Assembly (NCBI GenBank): GCA_024752435.1 | Contig: CP103034.1 | Span: 1,674,001 to 1,738,000, forward strand | Direction: 5' to 3' | From: Allantophomopsis cytisporea | Lineage: Eukaryota; Ascomycota; Leotiomycetes; Phacidiales; Phacidiaceae | Length of the DNA: 64,000 nt | Shown here: positions 58,372 to 64,000 of the stretch, one piece after another | Layout of the letters: the number at the start of each line of letters is the position of its first letter | Position numbering within the stretch: the first letter of the stretch is position 1 | The notes under the pieces: model-generated | Databases searched by the model: none | Told to the model about the DNA's origin: nothing | Seen by the model: only the letters and a program-made list of their open reading frames with translations | Made by a program: the position numbers and the translations under genes

Positions 58372-60001
58372 CCTAGTACCGGAACACATCGTAATGTCAG
58401 TATATTTAGTAGTATGATAATATAATGATTGATACTATTCAAGAACTACAACTCGTAGAGCTATACTATTGATATATAATTGATTGTGAATACTATATCT
58501 ATTGTTACAACACCAAATTATACTCGTACAGCCCTCGACAATGCCTTAGAAGCTATTTATAATAGCTTTTTACTCTAGAAAGCTGCTAATAGCTACAGTA
58601 TTCCTATAACAATACTACATTCCTATTATTATAGTGTAGAATCAACTTAAATAGCTTATAAATATCAATAGTGTTTTAACAATAGCTAGGAGCTTGCTAT
58701 TGTCAAGTAGGTATTGCTTTAAAGTCAATTAGGCTTCTTTTTAACTTATACTTAATTCTAGTATATTATTATATATATACTATATACTACTAGTAACTAC
58801 CAACTACTTAGAAAACACTAGATTAGCTATTTTCTGAATAAAAACTCTAAATTGAAGACAATAAATCTAAACCTATTGTTAATCTATAGGTTAATAGAGT
58901 ATCAACTAACAATATTAAAGGGTTCTTCAAGCTCTTTAATATACTAGCAATCTAAGATATCCTATAATAATACTAGTATAATATAGATAAAGCTAGGATT
59001 ATAGAAGGACTTAGTCTTAATAGGCTAGTTATTAAAGACTTCAATAAAAAGGTTATATTTAGAAAGAGTCTAGACTCCTAGAATTAAACTATAATAGTAG
59101 AATATATTTCTACTACTAGATTGTTAATACTACTACTAGTTATATTTAAAGGAATATATATTCAACAACAATAATTCCTTCAATAACTACTACTATTAAA
59201 GATTGGAGATTTACTAGTTTACCTAATAAGTAGACTTCTAATAAAATTAGCTTAGAGTAGCTTGTAGATTATTTTATCCTATTAATAGTACCAACAATAC
59301 TAAGTTCCTAGCTCTTTATTATTAATAGTTATAGATATTAATACTAATTGTACTTCTATTAGTAAACAAGGTTTTATAGAGTATTATATTCAAGCTAGAA
59401 TTTACTCTATAACTAAGAAAAACATTTAAGCTAGGTAGACTAGGAATAGGTTGTAGAATACTTGGTACAATAAACCCAATATTAAAAAGCTATTAAACAA
59501 CCTATTAATTTTTCAGAATCAAGTAGAAGAACCGCCTATTGACTAAGAAGCTATAATAGCAAAGGACAATACCAATAATATACTAGTATTAATACTAAAG
59601 AAAGGATTAGACATTCGAAAATACTTGTAAAAAACACTTTAATATATACTACTCTTAGAGCCAACCGGCTACTATTTAGGAAGATTAGGAAGAGTATTAA
59701 TAACTAGAATACTTAAATAGCGTTATTACAACAAGAAGTATTGTCTTTAAAGGCTACAATAGCAGCCTTGAAGCCAAAAAAGCGTAAAAGAGTAAGTATT
59801 GATGCAAATAAGAGGTTTGCATCAATTGAGCAAGTATTGAGGTTACAGGCTATTGTCGAGTCACAGCCGGAAGTCTATAACTCCTATGCATACGAAGAGA
59901 TGCTCCATGAGTAGAGCTTGTATGATATATAAGTCAATTACATTCTATTGTGGTGGTTCTATTCTAGTTGTAGCTATTGTAAAGGTTGAATAATCTCACG
60001 A

Positions 60002-60028
60002 TGTGTTCCGGAACATGGTGCACGGACT
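60002..60028 (-). repeat. Right terminal inverted repeat of the transposon
   Basis: 27 bp, exact reverse complement of 58345-58371, followed by TA at 60029-60030. Confidence 0.92.
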
Positions 60029-60290
60029 TACTAGATGCGTCACGAACGCATAATCCACCCGATTGCATTCCGAGACACTTTCCGCTTCTATTAGCTTCAT
60101 GCCAATCCGGGGAAACGTAGGCGTGGGAACCTGCCAAGGGGCTAGCAGTGGTTGACGTGTGTGCAGGGTCCTTAGCTTAAAGTTACATAGCATCTTCCTT
60201 AGCCCAAATAGGTAATTTTCTTTGCCAAGAACTCTACCTCCACTTTGTCATCACGGACAATCTTACCTCTCATTCACCAAAGGCGCAGCG

Positions 60291-60686
60291 ATGGAGAAAA
60301 TTGCAGATTTCGGGTACGTGACTTGATTCAAGATACCCATAAAACCAAACGCTCATATTTATTGCAGTGGCCACTCCTGGGTTGATGTACGCAATGTTGC
60401 AGATGCTCATGTTATGGCTGTAGAAGTCGCGGCTGCGGCAAACAAGAGATATCTTCTATCGGAAGGCAACTACAACAACCGACTGATTATTGACATAATT
60501 CGGAGGAACTTTCCCGAGTATACCCTTGTCCTACCTTCTGAGTCGGCTCCTAGAGGCAATTATCCGGAGAGGGGTATCTTTAAGACGGACCACTCTCGTA
60601 GCGTCACCGACCTGAGCATCAAGTATAACAACTTGGAACTCACTATAGTTGACACTGTCAATTCTTTCAAGACCGCATCCAAATGA
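60291..60686 (+). pseudogene. C-terminal fragment of a Gre2-like short-chain reductase
   Basis: Exons 60291-60313 and 60368-60686 (donor GTACGT, acceptor TTGCAG) join as FGGHSWVDVRNVADAHVMAV, the conserved region of NADPH-dependent aldehyde/ketone reductases of the dihydroflavonol-reductase/Gre2 group. It ends in YLLSEGNYNNRLIIDIIRRN and a C-terminal helix. Only 113 aa remain. The Rossmann nucleotide-binding N-terminus (TGxxGxxG) and the YxxxK catalytic pair are missing, so it cannot be an active reductase. The transposon ends 262 bp upstream. The fragment is open and correctly spliced, so it could still be expressed. Confidence 0.65.
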
Positions 60687-61791
60687 GGTGTCCTCCCTTC
60701 TTTTATGCTCAAGCTTAGTACTCTACATGCTTCGATACAATAGCAGAAAGCTTGTAAGAAAGCCATAAGAGTTTAGCCAATTGCAGTGTTAAATATTCAA
60801 AAATACGTGCCTATCAGTAAATTCAGCTAACCGCAGATGAACATCTTCTGGACTCCCATTCTGGTTTCATGAGAGTTACTCTTTCAAAACTAATGAATCA
60901 TGAATCAATTGAACGACACACTGTTAATAACATAGAAAACGGATCTAATATATAGCGATTATCTTTCAACACGAAATGCGTGGCTCACTTCTCAAGATTC
61001 GAGTTCAGAGTTAGGTTACGAGAGTCTTCCATTGTTGAAGACTTTCAAAAGGCTTTTGTAACAGCGAATGTGACAAATTGAGAAGAAGTGCCACAGTCTT
61101 GGAGTGTTGCGCTGGACGGTCTTATTCAAGGTATACGTTCATTTCGATTGAGAGCTCTTACAGATGCATTTTTATAGCCAAGAAGGTCATATATGTCTTT
61201 CGAACGATAAAACGTTATTTTGTTGCATAAAAGCATAGAAGAAATAGTTTCTGTTGAGATATAAGCAGTGTTCTACTTACTTTAAGATTTCTCATACGTC
61301 CAATGACTCCCTAAATAGGCAATAGACTCGATTACTTGTATTAATATATATACCATAGGGAAGATCCTATCAAGAAATGAGCAATGGCCGGTTCCCTCAC
61401 TCTCAAGGTCATTATGCTCAGCCTTAAGCAGTAGATAGTGATATTATACAGATAGCGAAGCATTGATAATATATTGCGAAAATGCGAAAACTCAATGGCA
61501 GAGATAGTAAATTTCAATTCATCTAACAGGTACAAGCAACCCAATCCTCATCTCTGCTATCCTACATTCCAAGCTCATCAATGCATACCCTAAGGAACAA
61601 AAAGAACGAAAAATAGAAATACAACTATAGAATGTAGGTACACAATATCCCAGGAATGGGTTGCAAAAGAGTCACGCACAGAGAAATCTGAAATCAGGTG
61701 GTCGTGCCTTATTTCTTTATTTCTACTTTTCTTTACATATGAAGGATCGCTCAACTTGAGCATGAAACCTTGCGCATATCACTTGATTAAA
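60687..61791. other. Intergenic, AT-rich
   Basis: About 1.1 kb without recognisable coding, RNA or repeat features. Confidence 0.3.
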
Positions 61792-63775
61792 TCAAAGATA
61801 GATTTCACCACCCTTGAGAGTTCCACCGGCTTTAACAGCTGACAACATACCAGCAGCCGTCAAATCCTCAACCAAGTCGAAAAGCATACCATCACATCCT
61901 TTGGCGGCCATGATGTTTACAGTGACAGGCAACACCTCCTCGTGGAAGGTCACTGTGCTATTGTATGGCACTTCTCCGATTGGGAAGACGTATTCTGGCG
62001 CTTCGAGGAAAACACTCACGAACGAGGCGGCGAAAGAATCAAGCGCGGCTATGTAATCGCCAGGAGTATCTCTATAAGCGGGAGTAGCATTCTTGGCCAC
62101 GAAAAGCAAAATGCTGTCCGAACAAGTTTGGTTATTTCCTGGGTTGATTGTACTATCCCACCAGTTTTTAAATATGGTCTGGTTTATAATAGCGTCAGCA
62201 ATTGTAAGTTCAGGATGAGAGTCTGAGAATTCCCATGTAGATCGTGTTGAGGGGTTGATATATGGGGTCCGATTGTTGTATTGAGCACCGTAATCTGCGT
62301 AAAAGGGGTCGCGAACAGCCTCTGCCTGTTCATGAGCACAAACAGTGACCCATGTATGTTGTAAAAGACCGTCGAGAGAGCTTGGGGTATTTATAGAATG
62401 GGTCTCTTCCCAAAGCGCAGTGTAATTGATAGTCGACACATCTGCTGATAGAAACTCTGTAAGATTGCTCAGGAATGCCAGATGAATGCTATCCTCTTCA
62501 GAGAGTATGGTTGAATTGGCGTCGGGGAAGGCATAGACTTGAATTTTCTTTGGGTATAATTCAAATGTCTTTAAGTCTCTATAGATTACCTTCGCTCCCG
62601 TAGACCAGATATAGGGATTACAAGCTAGCAGACCAGGTATCCTACTCTGCTGCAAGTAATAAGACACCTGTGAGGTTGACGGAGCTATGAGATGGTCTGT
62701 TACTATAGACACCTTGATCCTTAGCTGGTACGCGAACAGAGCTACTAGTATCCGAACCAAGAGTTAGATTAAGCTAGTCATAAGCAGCAATTCCTATACC
62801 TGGACAGATGAAGATGATCCTGCCTCCTGGTATCTATCCCTACGGGGGTTAAAAGGAACCTGGTAATCAATCGTATGCCTTGCGTTCTCAGGTGCTGCAA
62901 ACTGGGCAGTCTTCATTTTTCCAACAACAATGGCACCGGCATCTACAAGACGTTGTACGACCAGGCTGTTTTGCTTGCTGGTGGGTACAAATAGTAATAA
63001 GCTCGATTGCCGACGCTAGTTTTAAGACCCTTTACATCATAGATGTCTTTTATCCCAACGCGTACACCAGCAAGAGGTAAATTACTTGAAGTCTTATAAT
63101 ACAAGCGGGAAGGCACTGTAATAGTTATTGAAGACGAACCAGGAACAACGACCGGCAGTTCTGCAAAAGAATTATTAGTAGCGGGAATAACGCCTAAGTG
63201 GAAGGCTTGCTGGGTATCTGCGTATAGTCGGTACGCTTGATGCAAGGTCCCTGTGGAGAGCTGGTAGAAATATGGACCAGGAGGTATTGAAGACTCTGTG
63301 TCCTTTAATTTCAACAGAAAGGATGTGTTGTGTGCATCAAGGTTGGCCTGCCCGACGTCGATTTCGCAGGCTCTGGTGGAAGAGATATACACAACTTTAA
63401 CGGGGTCAACAGTTAGTCTACAGTATGGAGAAGACTTGTTGAGTGATATAGATTCATCTTACCTTGCAAAAAGCCAGGGTTGAAAACATCATCTTGTGCC
63501 GAGTAGTTAGAAATTGTTGTTTCAAACAATGTAGAAGTGAAGTTGGATGATGTGGTTTCTATGATAGTCAGAGGCACAAAGCCATAGACTGAGTGGATGT
63601 TGTCCAGTACAGGCGGTGCTGGCAAGGAGGACTTCGATAGCGTAGGAATGAAATAGGGGATGCCTCCCACTGTGACAGAGATTCCACCATTGTCAACCAG
63701 AGCGCTGGTTGTGCTCGAATGTAGAAGCGAATGCACGGGCAGCACGAGCGTGCTACAAATAAGAGAGAAGCGCAT
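61792..63775 (-). pseudogene. Amidase-signature family pseudogene (secreted type)
   Basis: The ATG at 63775 starts a signal peptide (MRFSLICSTLVLPVHSLLHS). Exon 1 (63775-63463) joins exon 2 (from 63394). Exon 2 carries AGVRVGIKDIYDVKGLKTSVGN with the catalytic Lys. At about 62948 one base is missing before LVVQRLVDAGAIVVGKMKTA. EAGSSSS marks the first Ser region; then a shift leads to a frame reading GIAAYD, TAG, LNLTLGSDTSSSVRVPA, where the family has W at the stop and DTGGS. Further on SNRPSHSSVNLTGVLLLAAE is cut by a stop, and the frame at 62760-61792 supplies the C-terminal 300 residues. Several changes are G-to-A in TpG context, as RIP produces. The family hydrolyses amides; fungal secreted members are poorly characterised. 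Confidence 0.75.
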
Positions 63776-64000
63776 GTAGTATGAGTACAATTAGAAGATA
63801 CCGAATTGTGAAGATGCTACAGAAGACTGTGGTGATGATGGAGTTCGTTTGTTATTACGTTCTCATATATATGCATATATGTGTGCTCTATGCGGAGAAA
63901 GACTGATAGTTACTTGTCACCTTATCTCCAGGAGCTACTGTTCAGCTATATCGATAGTACAGTAGTTCGTCCCGTAACTGAGACCAGAGAGGAATACTCG
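63776..64000. other. Upstream flank of the amidase pseudogene
   Basis: 225 bp to the window edge; contains ATATATGCATATATG at about 63867 and no coding evidence. Confidence 0.3.

Larger units (their letters stand above)
58345..60028 (+). mobile_element. Fot1/pogo-type DNA transposon, decayed (RIP-like)
   Basis: A 1,684-bp element with perfect 27-bp terminal inverted repeats (starting AGTCCGTGCACC) and TA on both sides (58343-58344, 60029-60030), the target duplication of the Tc1/mariner/pogo superfamily. Inside, the plus strand reads transposase-like peptides across stops: TALDNALEAIYNSF, KAANSYSIPI, NNSxELAIVKQ, NNIKGFFKLFNILAIQDI, IIEGLSLNRLVIKDFNKKV, and a C-terminal PKKRKRVSIDANKRF. Stops are mostly TAG where CAG is expected, and the element is extremely AT-rich, consistent with CpA-to-TpA change. 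Inactive. Confidence 0.88.

Overview
The window comes from the nuclear genome of a filamentous ascomycete (Pezizomycotina). Genes carry short 43-81 nt GT-AG introns with CTAAC/CTGAC-type branch sites. Fungus-specific families are present (Eis1, RTA1, Zn2Cys6 regulator, multimodular NRPS), and a pogo/Fot1-type transposon has decayed in the manner of repeat-induced point mutation (RIP). Gene content and the AT-leaning intergenic DNA would suit a Leotiomycete (Botrytis/Sclerotinia relatives), but nothing here fixes the species.

Left part (1-15.4 kb) is ordinary conserved sequence: a small hypothetical gene, the SSU-processome protein Utp13, tRNA-Asn and tRNA-Ala, the spliceosomal Sad1/USP39 pseudo-protease, an IphP-type tyrosine phosphatase, the eisosome protein Eis1 and an RTA1-like membrane protein. 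From 15.4 to 22 kb the DNA becomes accessory: a frameshifted aminoglycoside-phosphotransferase-like pseudogene, an intact secreted TolB-like beta-propeller protein and another broken gene.

The centrepiece is one NRPS gene on the minus strand (22194-39244, one intron, about 5,666 aa). Its order is partial C - A-T-E - C-A-T - C-A-T-E - C-A-T - terminal C - degenerate T. Four adenylation domains, epimerases in modules 1 and 3, and a terminal condensation domain instead of a thioesterase point to a macrocyclic D-L-D-L tetrapeptide, the layout I associate with fungisporin-type synthetases. A 567-aa MFS exporter lies upstream on the same strand (41183-43050). No tailoring enzyme adjoins it, so the cluster looks minimal: synthetase plus pump.

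The right part (45-64 kb) is a gene graveyard. It holds a broken MFS gene, a broken ankyrin gene, a C2HC+Zn2Cys6 regulator with a stop and a frameshift, an aldo/keto reductase with a frameshift and a lost catalytic His, a 1,684-bp Fot1/pogo element with perfect 27-bp TIRs and TA duplications, the C-terminal third of a short-chain reductase, and an amidase pseudogene with TpG-to-TpA type changes. Two genes among them look intact: a second MFS exporter (51408-53359), which shares a 346-bp promoter with the broken regulator containing two matching 13-bp inverted repeats, and a second RTA1-like gene (56282-57549). Exon boundaries were reconstructed by eye from splice motifs, frame continuity and family resemblance.
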